Shown here: piece by piece, positions 39,901 to 46,924 of the stretch
Layout of the letters: each line of letters begins with the position of its first letter
Position numbering within the stretch: the stretch's first letter is position 1
NCBI RefSeq assembly: GCF_024305035.1
Contig: NZ_JAMWZB010000025.1
Location: forward strand, 1 to 64,000
Direction: 5' to 3'
Source of the DNA: Algoriphagus sp.
GTDB lineage: Bacteria; Bacteroidota; Bacteroidia; Cytophagales; Cyclobacteriaceae
DNA: 64,000 nucleotides
Made by a program: the position numbers and the translations under genes
The notes under the pieces: model-generated
Databases searched by the model: none
What the model saw: the letters and a program-made list of their open reading frames with translations, nothing else
What the model was told of the DNA's origin: nothing

Positions 39901-40963
39901 TATTCCGATCCGACAGGGTTTCGGATGGTGTCGTGGTGGCAAAATTAAATCCTTTGTTTGGATACAGGATCAACGCTCCGCCGTGGGAAGTACCCAACCA
40001 AGCAATCCCGTTTTCGTCAATGTCAATACTAAGAATAATCGAGTAGTTGATGTTTTCGACAGTAGACCCCTGAGGATTGGTATTGATTTTTCGAAAATTT
40101 TGAACCTGCTCATCACTAATGAAAAGCCCATCTCCCCAGCTCCCGATCCACAGTCTCCCCCGCTGATCCATTCCCAGACTTTTAACAAAATTGGCAGAGA
40201 TGCCTATCTCATGGCGTTGGATCTTTTGACTTTCTTGGTCAAAAGAGGCTAAAATTACCTTACGCTGCGAATTTCCAATCATCCAGATTTTTTGCCTTTG
40301 CGTATCTTCAATAAGATTGGAAGGCACCATTCCTGTAGAGAAACGAATAAGACGGTCTTCTGAAGGATCGAATTTCATCAGTTCATGGCCGCTGATAAAC
40401 CAAATATTCCAAAATTGATCGGCGATAATTTGTTGTACCGGTTGCTTATATTGAAAATGATCGGTGACCTTTTCCGTTTTGGGATCCAAAACAAACACGC
40501 CATTTCCCCAAGTGCCAATCCAGATTTGCCCATCCTTGGATTGATTGATGGCTATTACGCGAAGAGGTTTGTCGGTAAAGTCAGCAAATGATTCGTTAAA
40601 AGAGCGGATTTGGTTTTTCTGGGGATCAAGTTTGGAAAGCCCTCCCCCTTTGGTCCCGATCCAAATCATATGCTCCTGGTCTTTGAAGAGGGTTTCGATA
40701 TTTTCATTTTCCAATTCCGGATAGCTGGCTCCTGGTTTATATTCTGAAAAATCATAGCCATCAAATTTGGTGATCCCCCCTTCGGTTGCAAAATACTTGA
40801 AGTTGTATTCATCGCTGACCACTTTGGTGACGTAATTACTGAGCAATCCACGTCTGACATTCAAGACGTCAATGGTGAATTCTTCGGCCCGGTTGTCCTG
40901 AAAGGAAAAAGCAAAAGAACTAAAGCTAAGCAGGAGCCAGCATGTAAGGATATAAGTTCGCAT
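36947..40963 (-). CDS. Hybrid two-component system regulator (HTCS) of the PUL
   Basis: 1338 residues. Signal peptide (1-21); periplasmic sensor of two seven-bladed propellers made of Reg_prop-type repeats such as GQIWIGTWGNGV (about 30-650); Y_Y_Y beta-sandwich (about 690-770); one membrane segment (775-797); HisKA with His833 in ISHEFRTP; HATPase_c with DTGIGM and GSGIGLAFSKN boxes (about 935-1045); receiver domain with Asp1132 (about 1083-1198); AraC-type HTH (about 1235-1330) with VAYEVGFNDYKHFKKSF. HTCS proteins bind an oligosaccharide of the target glycan outside and activate the PUL inside. It sits directly upstream of susC on the same strand. A candidate operator upstream of this gene suggests it controls itself. 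Confidence 0.97.
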   Translation of the reverse strand: MRTYILTCWLLLSFSSFAFSFQDNRAEEFTIDVLNVRRGLLSNYVTKVVSDEYNFKYFATEGGITKFDGYDFSEYKPGASYPELENENIETLFKDQEHMIWIGTKGGGLSKLDPQKNQIRSFNESFADFTDKPLRVIAINQSKDGQIWIGTWGNGVFVLDPKTEKVTDHFQYKQPVQQIIADQFWNIWFISGHELMKFDPSEDRLIRFSTGMVPSNLIEDTQRQKIWMIGNSQRKVILASFDQESQKIQRHEIGISANFVKSLGMDQRGRLWIGSWGDGLFISDEQVQNFRKINTNPQGSTVENINYSIILSIDIDENGIAWLGTSHGGALILYPNKGFNFATTTPSETLSDRNITAFLISQNGDSYKGTLTEGLYSNRLGNSYQIEKAINRAKVHTLYEYRDYLFIGTGLGLYIAKNGNLDQAQHYLPYQKITAILVDSKERLWVGTQQSGMKMADFSAFPNFGDWLIFNENEDQRKLQNNRISQIKEDSQGRIWLGTYSGLNRFDESTQQFLSHEAIFGDRLDINIINDLLIDGSQMYLATPIGLATVGLEGEQVIFQDFYEKGSGMVNDFVCALEQDQAGNLWLSTTTTVTKFNPESKSFINFDREDGILINSFHSGSSFKDQRGRIYFGGSNGLVSFVPDQIEEVFNVPKVVLTKLTVNNQALHVGDEVDGSVILETSIQNASKINLDYSQNHLSLNFAVNDFFGPDNVAYAYQLKGMNEEWVELGTLNQLSFTGLPWGDYELMIRASRNNQDWSPVRSLLISIQAPPWLQWYAFVFYVALALGIVLLIRYISLRQAKLRAELQIIQIEKEKEHELNEAKITFFTNISHEFRTPLTLILSPVTELLEQFDFKESVKEKLLLVETNSKRMLRLINQLLDFRKSEHGLLKLHLNFADFVEFSKEVFLSFQNLASQKQISYHFESNADKLLLEFDRNQMEIVLCNLLSNAFKYTRQGGEIDLRLRVESGQLTLEIEDTGIGMSPEESARVFDRFYQVQNAETSNLVGSGIGLAFSKNIVDLHEGEISIQSEKGKGTQVKILLPVEYGKGLSIDTEEEKVNLLTEIEIQEQGNLKIEVSPKSARILIADDHEDIRKYLRGLLEDEYEILEAEDGLAAWELINQEIPDVIISDVMMPRLDGIKLCRQVKSQITTSHIPVILLTARTSLTYEMEGLKTGAEDYITKPFNSGIVKTRVSNILENRNKLREYYLNKVRFEPNTEKATETDMDAVFIEKAIQLVNENLQNENFGIEMMVDQLFMSQSTLFRKIKSLTGLSITAFIRSVRLKKAAQIILQTNTKLSQVAYEVGFNDYKHFKKSFQQQFDCLPSEYKLKIVEKTK

Positions 40964-41003
40964 CGAATGGGAACAGGGGTATTTTGGGTTTGTGGGTAAT
41001 TTA

Positions 41004-41019
41004 AGTCTTTTTCAAGACT
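41004..41019 (-). promoter_or_regulatory. Small hairpin in the HTCS leader
   Basis: AGTCTT and AAGACT pair around a 4-nt loop (GAAA in minus-strand RNA), about 40 nt upstream of the HTCS ATG. An AACCCAAAA leader motif lies between it and the ATG (40982-40990). Function not known. Confidence 0.3.
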
Positions 41020-41118
41020 ACAGACAGCAATTTTATAAGAAAAGCCAGGTCATTGATAAGTAACTCCTTTCTTATTCAGCTGTTTCCACTAAGCTACCAA
41101 TCAAAGCTGCCCACGCTA

Positions 41119-41150
41119 GGGGTGAAATCGGTCAAGCTTGAGGATAAATC
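41119..41150. promoter_or_regulatory. Candidate HTCS operator upstream of the HTCS gene
   Basis: Plus strand: GGGGTGAAATC at 41119-41129 and GAGGATAAATC at 41140-41150, a direct repeat with an exact 21-bp period matching the susC site. It lies about 156 bp upstream of the HTCS ATG and about 105 bp past the GH128 stop. Confidence 0.55.
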
Positions 41151-41190
41151 ATTCAGAAACCAGAAAAAGAATTGAAATTGTGGCTTTCGG

Positions 41191-41229
41191 ATTAAAAAAG
41201 TGCGGAAAAGCCGTGACTCTTCCGCACTT
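41191..41229 (-). terminator. Rho-independent terminator of the GH128 gene
   Basis: AAGTGCGGAA at 41198-41207 and TTCCGCACTT at 41220-41229 form a perfect 10-bp stem. On the minus strand it is followed by a run of six T. It starts 28 bp after the GH128 stop. Confidence 0.88.
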
Positions 41230-41256
41230 GGGTTTTAAAAAGAATAGTTCAGCTAA

Positions 41257-44200
41257 TTATTGAACAATCAGCTTTTTGCTTTGCCAGATATATCCTTGCT
41301 TCAGCAAAATCACATAGATTCCGGAAGAAATTCTATCAAACAAGTCCATTTCATGGGTGCCAGATCCCACTATCTCAGTGCGAATGATTTTGCCGTTTGG
41401 GTCCAGTACTTGAATCAGCGATTCTTGTCCATCAAACTCGGGGATAGAAATATGAAGTGGGCTGCCTTTGGAAATAGGGTTGGGATAAATCATCCAATCT
41501 TTAGCCAGTTTTTCCGCTTCTGCTTCTTCCTCTGTTACCAAACGAAAGTTCTCAGTCTCCAAAGATCGAATAGCAATTTTGTCAATAAATGGAGCCATGG
41601 AACCATCTGGTTTGAATTCAATGGCGATATTTCCTGAGTTTAGTTCAACTTCGACAGTTTTGATACTAGTTTGGCCACTATTAAAACACCATTCACCAGA
41701 ATCCTCAAAGCTCAAGTTTTCGGCAGCATCTCCATTAATGGACACATTCATGGTACGATTTACCGCAGACATATAGGTAATATCTAACAGGTAAGTTCCT
41801 GCTTGAGTGATGCTGATATCAGAGAAACGAATGGCATTAGCTGTACTTGTAAAGGCATTGACTTGTTGGCCATTAGATGCAGTGATACAATTCACAATAT
41901 TGACTCCGCCAATCAATTCTGCTTCCTCCGCTTCGAGAGAAATGGTTTCGAAAGCAGCTTTCTCCAATTTGATCTTATCCATAAATGGAGCATCACCACT
42001 GAATGGAGTCAACTCGATGGTATTGATTCCGGAATTGAGATTGACCTCCACTTGATATACATCAGGAGATCCGCCGCCGCTGCACCAAGCACCTGAGGAT
42101 TCCACGGTTTGCTGTCCGATAAAATCGCCGTTGACTACCAGTCGGAAGGAACGGGAAACTGCACTCATGTAGGTAATACTCAAAATATACGTACCAGCGT
42201 CCTGAGCGACGATCTGATCAAAACGCACCCCGTTGGTATTTACATTTCGCATATTGACCTGCTGACCATTTGATGAGGTTGCACAGTTCAAAATAGTGGC
42301 ATTGCCTAGAATAGTAGCATCCTCAGCTTCAAATTCCAATTGTTCCTCCACTTGGGCGATGACATTGGGGTCTTCATTATCAGGAAGTTTTCCTTTGCTG
42401 GCTAGCGCCAAGCGATCTACTTGTACATTTCCAGTTCCAATCGCTATTCGTACTTCATGGGATCCCTCTCTTAAGAAATAAGTGAAGTCTCTATCCTCAG
42501 CATCGTAGCTATGGTAAAATTTCTGCCAATACCATTCATACAGGGTGTCCTGGAGATTGCTCCATTTCCGAAACTCTTCTCCATCTACGGATAGCCAAAG
42601 TGCTGCCTCCGCTTCTTCTTTGGCTTGGATTTTTGCCCAAAGCTCATATTCGTCAGCTTGTTCCACTTCCAGGTTAAAGGTCAAAATTCCTTTTGCTCCA
42701 GCCGGAGCATCTAGGGACTGCTGATCTTCGAGGCTTTTCACCGCCAATCCACCGATCGCAGATTCATTAATTTCCAGTTCCCACCAGGGACCTAGATTCG
42801 CTTCCTCAGCTTCGTAATAATCAATCAAATCCGTCAATAGCCTGCCCCAAGTAAATTCCTCCGGAGCACAAGCCCCTTCCTCCTGAAACAACCCATCCAA
42901 GTCGCTTGGTCCATTGAGTATGGCTACTTGATCGAGCTGAATGCTGGCATTGGGAAACTCCAAAGTCAGCCGATGTCTTCCCTCTCCAAGATCATAGAAT
43001 CTTGGAATCTGAAACCAGGTAAACTCGGAACTATTAAACGGAGCCACTTGCTCCAGTTCATTCCCGTCAACACCGATCCGCACAGCACCGGGGGTTCCTG
43101 CGACAGATTTTGACCGAATCCAAACCCGGTATTCATCCGCATTTTCCAAATCAAACTCAAAGTGAACCCGCTTTGCATTTGCGCTTTCGCCGTCTTGGCT
43201 CGGATCCCCTTTGATATAAAGGCCGTTAGCCGCTGTTTCATCTGTCAGGATCGTCCACTGATTTCCAAGGTAATCCCCACATTCTGCTTCGAAAGAGAGG
43301 ACATTGACAGGAGTTTCGATCAATGGATCATCCATCTGCTCGAGATTATTGGGAGCTGCGTAGGATAATTCTGGAATCGATGGCGAAGATGTATGATTGA
43401 GATAGAGTTCTCCGATATTAGTCAGATTGTCATTATCGTCATAATAAAAAGCCGGCTCGACATCGTTTTGAGAATTTGCGGGATTGGGCTGAAAATAAGC
43501 ATAGCGCTCCACATAAGCCAAGCTTTCCAAATAAGGTAAGGCCAATTCCAAAAATTCCTCCTGTATGGCATTCCCACGATTGGGGTTGGCATTAAATTCC
43601 GTGATCCAAATCGGCAAATTGTAAATTTTGTATACGTTATTTAAGTAAGCTTTGAACCGGTTGAAAATATCCTGAGCATTGGCATTTGGGCTATTGGCCG
43701 GATTGCTTCCCCAATCGTACCAGTGTACGGCCACAAAGTCAAAGCGTACATCTCGAGATTTGGCAATCTCATTAAACTCTCTCAGCCAGCCGGTGGGACC
43801 ATTTTCCCTGGGGGCGGGCGAACCCAAACGAAGCCCTAATCCCATCAGGTTTTCATAGTAGGCTACTGCTACAGCAGGTTCACAAAGGTTATTGAACTGA
43901 CCGGACTCTCCATTGCAATTATCCGACTCATTGAATCCCAAGACATGAGAAGGTTTCTTTTTATTGATCATGTTCTGGATATTGGCCGGAGATGCTCCTC
44001 CAGCACCCCAAGCCATGGGCACATAGTCGTAATTGGGCCGGGAAACCTCACCCAGGCCCCAATTGTAATACCAACCGGCATCTAGCCCACCGTAAAATCC
44101 GCCGGTTCCTTTTTTAGTCACCCAGTTCCACGGCACCACGCGGAGAAAACTCACATTCCCTTGCATGGCAGCTGGTAAATTGTCCACTGTCAAATCTTCC

Positions 44201-45138
44201 TCAGAGGCGATGTACACTTTGCTCTTTCCCGTTCCATCCGGATTATTTGCCAAAGTGACCATAAATCCCCGCTTCAAAATGAAAGAAGAAAGCACATTAT
44301 CTCCCAATGGAATTCCTCCGCCTCTATAAATCAAATCCTCCTCAAGGCTGACTCCTGCCCCCTCTTCTCCCAACGATGAAAAAACTTCTATCGGTCCGAA
44401 TTCCGAATCCAAGGGTCGAATGACCGCTCCTTTTTGATAATATTGATTGATACGGAAATTTTGATCCAGGTCACCAGTTTCATTTGAAATCATAATCTGG
44501 GAAAGCTGATCCTGTAGCTCAAGAGGATTGACATCGCTGACATATAGCCAAGAAGCGGGATCAAGGAAATTGACAGAAAATCCTGGATTCCAATCCTCAT
44601 TTTGAGTTTTCACTGTGCTTTCTCCATCGAGTGACAAAACCCCTTGCTCGATACTTCCCTGTACTTCAATTTGAGAAGCAATTGAGGTGATTCCTTTTTG
44701 ATCACAGGCAAACGTAATATCTCCAGATGCGGTGATTTCCGCCCCATCGACCCATAGATTGTAGTCGATCGCTTGACCGGGTTCCAACGTCCCCGCTTGA
44801 GGATGAGGGTCTTTTTCGGGATTCTGTGAGTTGGGGCAAATCTCCCAGGGCTCCGAGTTTGCTCCTGGAAGGCAGGCAGACTTCGCAGACTCGCCGCTTC
44901 CACCCGTCAATCCGGGAGGATTGGGAGCACTGGGTTTTTCCTGTGTCAGACGCCAGTTATTTTCATTAAAGAAATCATTATTCATCTCACCAGTCCAATA
45001 CAAATACTGATTTGAGGAATTACAGGGGTTTCCATTTGCTTTGCTTTTTCCTTGTTCTGCAAAGAGTACGGAGCTGAATCCGAAACAAATCAGAGCGAAA
45101 AGCAAGCCTTTACGAATGGGCAAGTAATTGTGTTTCAT
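41257..45138 (-). CDS. T9SS-secreted multi-CBM glycoside hydrolase, GH128/Asl1-like catalytic domain
   Basis: 1293 residues from the ATG at 45138 (an upstream TTG is rejected). Signal peptide ends near LFAEQ. An N-terminal region of about 300 residues is of unknown type. A GH128-like TIM barrel (about 340-590) shows the family landmarks: DAGWYYNWG, YVPMAWGAGG, LGFNESD with a probable acid/base Glu, FVAVHWYDW and WITEFN with a probable nucleophile Glu. Four CBM6/35-like beta-sandwich modules follow (about 625-760, 775-935, 950-1075, 1085-1200), the last two being close tandem copies. A T9SS type A sorting domain ends the protein (WMIYPNP to KKLIVQ). Known GH128 enzymes cleave beta-1,3-glucans, but with sulfatases around it the substrate here may differ. 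It likely makes the first cuts outside the cell. Confidence 0.85.
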   Translation of the reverse strand: MKHNYLPIRKGLLFALICFGFSSVLFAEQGKSKANGNPCNSSNQYLYWTGEMNNDFFNENNWRLTQEKPSAPNPPGLTGGSGESAKSACLPGANSEPWEICPNSQNPEKDPHPQAGTLEPGQAIDYNLWVDGAEITASGDITFACDQKGITSIASQIEVQGSIEQGVLSLDGESTVKTQNEDWNPGFSVNFLDPASWLYVSDVNPLELQDQLSQIMISNETGDLDQNFRINQYYQKGAVIRPLDSEFGPIEVFSSLGEEGAGVSLEEDLIYRGGGIPLGDNVLSSFILKRGFMVTLANNPDGTGKSKVYIASEEDLTVDNLPAAMQGNVSFLRVVPWNWVTKKGTGGFYGGLDAGWYYNWGLGEVSRPNYDYVPMAWGAGGASPANIQNMINKKKPSHVLGFNESDNCNGESGQFNNLCEPAVAVAYYENLMGLGLRLGSPAPRENGPTGWLREFNEIAKSRDVRFDFVAVHWYDWGSNPANSPNANAQDIFNRFKAYLNNVYKIYNLPIWITEFNANPNRGNAIQEEFLELALPYLESLAYVERYAYFQPNPANSQNDVEPAFYYDDNDNLTNIGELYLNHTSSPSIPELSYAAPNNLEQMDDPLIETPVNVLSFEAECGDYLGNQWTILTDETAANGLYIKGDPSQDGESANAKRVHFEFDLENADEYRVWIRSKSVAGTPGAVRIGVDGNELEQVAPFNSSEFTWFQIPRFYDLGEGRHRLTLEFPNASIQLDQVAILNGPSDLDGLFQEEGACAPEEFTWGRLLTDLIDYYEAEEANLGPWWELEINESAIGGLAVKSLEDQQSLDAPAGAKGILTFNLEVEQADEYELWAKIQAKEEAEAALWLSVDGEEFRKWSNLQDTLYEWYWQKFYHSYDAEDRDFTYFLREGSHEVRIAIGTGNVQVDRLALASKGKLPDNEDPNVIAQVEEQLEFEAEDATILGNATILNCATSSNGQQVNMRNVNTNGVRFDQIVAQDAGTYILSITYMSAVSRSFRLVVNGDFIGQQTVESSGAWCSGGGSPDVYQVEVNLNSGINTIELTPFSGDAPFMDKIKLEKAAFETISLEAEEAELIGGVNIVNCITASNGQQVNAFTSTANAIRFSDISITQAGTYLLDITYMSAVNRTMNVSINGDAAENLSFEDSGEWCFNSGQTSIKTVEVELNSGNIAIEFKPDGSMAPFIDKIAIRSLETENFRLVTEEEAEAEKLAKDWMIYPNPISKGSPLHISIPEFDGQESLIQVLDPNGKIIRTEIVGSGTHEMDLFDRISSGIYVILLKQGYIWQSKKLIVQ

Positions 45139-45171
45139 GGTCTTTTGGGTTAACAAGTTTTATCTTGAATC

Positions 45172-45211
45172 CAAATCTACCTACAGTCCTCGCTAATCGG
45201 GGGTACAAATC
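45172..45211 (-). promoter_or_regulatory. Promoter and candidate HTCS site of the GH128 gene
   Basis: The minus strand reads TAGATTTG at 45172-45179, an exact TAnnTTTG -7 element 33 bp upstream of the ATG. The plus strand has GGGGTACAAATC at 45200-45211, identical to the first half-site before susC, at the position of the -33 region. A second half-site 21 bp away is weak here. Confidence 0.55.
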
Positions 45212-45220
45212 ATTCATTCC

Positions 45221-45294
45221 AAAAGTCATATCCATCTAAAAGTCAGATAGACAAATGGCAAAAGTCACAATTATAGGAATGACAATTATCATTC
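45221..45294. promoter_or_regulatory. Repeats in the divergent GH128/sulfatase promoter region
   Basis: AAAAGTCA occurs three times (45221-45228, 45238-45245, 45260-45267), and an inverted repeat GAATGA-N6-TCATTC lies at 45277-45294. They sit between the two candidate HTCS sites. They may bind a second regulator or be local AT-rich noise. Confidence 0.35.
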
Positions 45295-45330
45295 AGTGCG
45301 CATATTCCTTTTATCCCTGATAAGGAAATA

Positions 45331-45361
45331 GGGGTGAAATCAATCAATTCGGAGGTTCATC
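45331..45361 (+). promoter_or_regulatory. Candidate HTCS operator upstream of the fourth sulfatase
   Basis: GGGGTGAAATC at 45331-45341 (the same 11 bases as the HTCS-gene site), followed by CAATTCGGAGG, which matches the susC site (CAATCCGGAGG) in 10 of 11 bases at the same distance within one base. It lies about 90-120 bp upstream of the sulfatase ATG at 45451. Confidence 0.5.
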
Positions 45362-45450
45362 GATTCAAAAGGGTCAGTTCCTGTATTTCAGATTAGGGAT
45401 TTTCGAAAAGGAGCCTTAGTATTAATAACCTAAAAAAACCCCTTACCTCC

Positions 45451-46887
45451 ATGTATAAAAATCTGATCATTTGCTTCAGTTTGATATTAACAACTTTTCC
45501 ATCTTTGGCTCAGCAAACAGAAAAGCCCAATGTCATTTTTATCCTTGCTGATGATTTTGGCTGGATGGACATGAGCAATGCCGGGAGTCAGTTTTATGAA
45601 ACTCCCAACCTGGATCGGCTGGCAAAATCAGGAGTCAAGTTCACCCAAGCCTATACCGCATCGCCGGTTTGCTCTCCAACAAGAGCCAGTATCATGACCG
45701 GAAAATACCCCTCCAAAACCTACAATACCGACTGGTTTGGAGCTCCACAGCCGGATGAGATTTCCGGTCATTGGACACGGGATAAACCACTCAAACCAGC
45801 CCATTATGAGCCGAATATGGCTTTGGAAGAGACTACACTGGCTGAGGAATTTTTGCAAGCTGGGTATCGGACGTTTTTTGCCGGAAAATGGCATTTGGGT
45901 GAAAGCGAGGAATTTTGGCCAGAAAACCAGGGATTTGAAATCAACAAAGGAGGAACAAGTAAAGGGGCCCCATCCACAGGAAATAAGTACTTTTCTCCCT
46001 ACAACAATCCCCGATTGGAGGATGGACCACAGGGTGAATACCTCCCCTATCGTCTTGGTGAGGAGACCGTGAAGTTTATCCGAGCTCATCGCAAGGAACC
46101 ATTCTTTGCTTTTTTGTCATTTTATGCGGTGCATACTCCCTTAATGACCACGCCTGAATTAGAAGAAAAATACCTTGAAAAACGAGCTAAGATGGGATTG
46201 GAAGATCACTTCGAACCCGAGTGGGACACGAAAAGCCGGACTACCCAAGCACATGCCATCTACGCGGGAATGGTCGAAGCCATGGATCAGGCGATTGGAA
46301 AAGTACTCGATGAAGTCCATGCACAAGGGCTACAGAATAACACCCTGATTATATTCTTTTCAGACAATGGGGGATTAACCACCGCAGAGGGCAGTCCCAC
46401 CAGTAATTTGCCTCTCCGCGCCGGAAAAGGCTGGTTGTACGAAGGAGGAATTCGTGTACCCCTTTTGATGAATTGGGCGGGAAACTTACAGGAAGGAATA
46501 GAAATCCAAACCCCTGTGATTTCCATGGACTTGAAACCAACGATATTGGAAATGGCAGGAATAGGTGGAGAAGCCGAAGATGAAGATGGAAAAAGTTTGA
46601 AAAACCTGATCACCGGCTCTGAAGATTTAGAAAACCGGAGCCTATTCTGGCATTATCCGCACTATGGAAATCAGGGAGGAAATCCGGGTTCGGTCATCCG
46701 AAAAGGTGATTGGAAGTTGATTTATTTCTTCGAAAGTAAACAGGTGGAATTGTATCACATTAAAGATGATATCAGTGAAAAGAAAAACCTAGCCAGCCAG
46801 AAACCCCAACTTGCTGCGGACTTAAGGTCGGAGCTTTTTGAGTGGCTGATTTCCACCAAAGCAGCTTTCCCACGGCCAAACCGCTAG
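45451..46887 (+). CDS. Sulfatase (formylglycine-dependent), exported
   Basis: 478 residues with a signal peptide ending near SLAQ (residue 21). Signature CSPTRASIMTG with Cys74 as formylglycine precursor; metal motif ADDFGWMD; GKWHLG; FFSDNGG. It differs from the operon sulfatases by an insertion after the signature and a Trp in the metal motif, so it probably attacks a different sulfate position. It stands alone on the plus strand, divergent from the GH128 gene, with a candidate HTCS site upstream that ties it to the PUL. Confidence 0.95.
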   Translation: MYKNLIICFSLILTTFPSLAQQTEKPNVIFILADDFGWMDMSNAGSQFYETPNLDRLAKSGVKFTQAYTASPVCSPTRASIMTGKYPSKTYNTDWFGAPQPDEISGHWTRDKPLKPAHYEPNMALEETTLAEEFLQAGYRTFFAGKWHLGESEEFWPENQGFEINKGGTSKGAPSTGNKYFSPYNNPRLEDGPQGEYLPYRLGEETVKFIRAHRKEPFFAFLSFYAVHTPLMTTPELEEKYLEKRAKMGLEDHFEPEWDTKSRTTQAHAIYAGMVEAMDQAIGKVLDEVHAQGLQNNTLIIFFSDNGGLTTAEGSPTSNLPLRAGKGWLYEGGIRVPLLMNWAGNLQEGIEIQTPVISMDLKPTILEMAGIGGEAEDEDGKSLKNLITGSEDLENRSLFWHYPHYGNQGGNPGSVIRKGDWKLIYFFESKQVELYHIKDDISEKKNLASQKPQLAADLRSELFEWLISTKAAFPRPNR

Positions 46888-46924
46888 CATTCACCAAAAC
46901 ATCTCTCGCTCACAAAAGGAAAAG

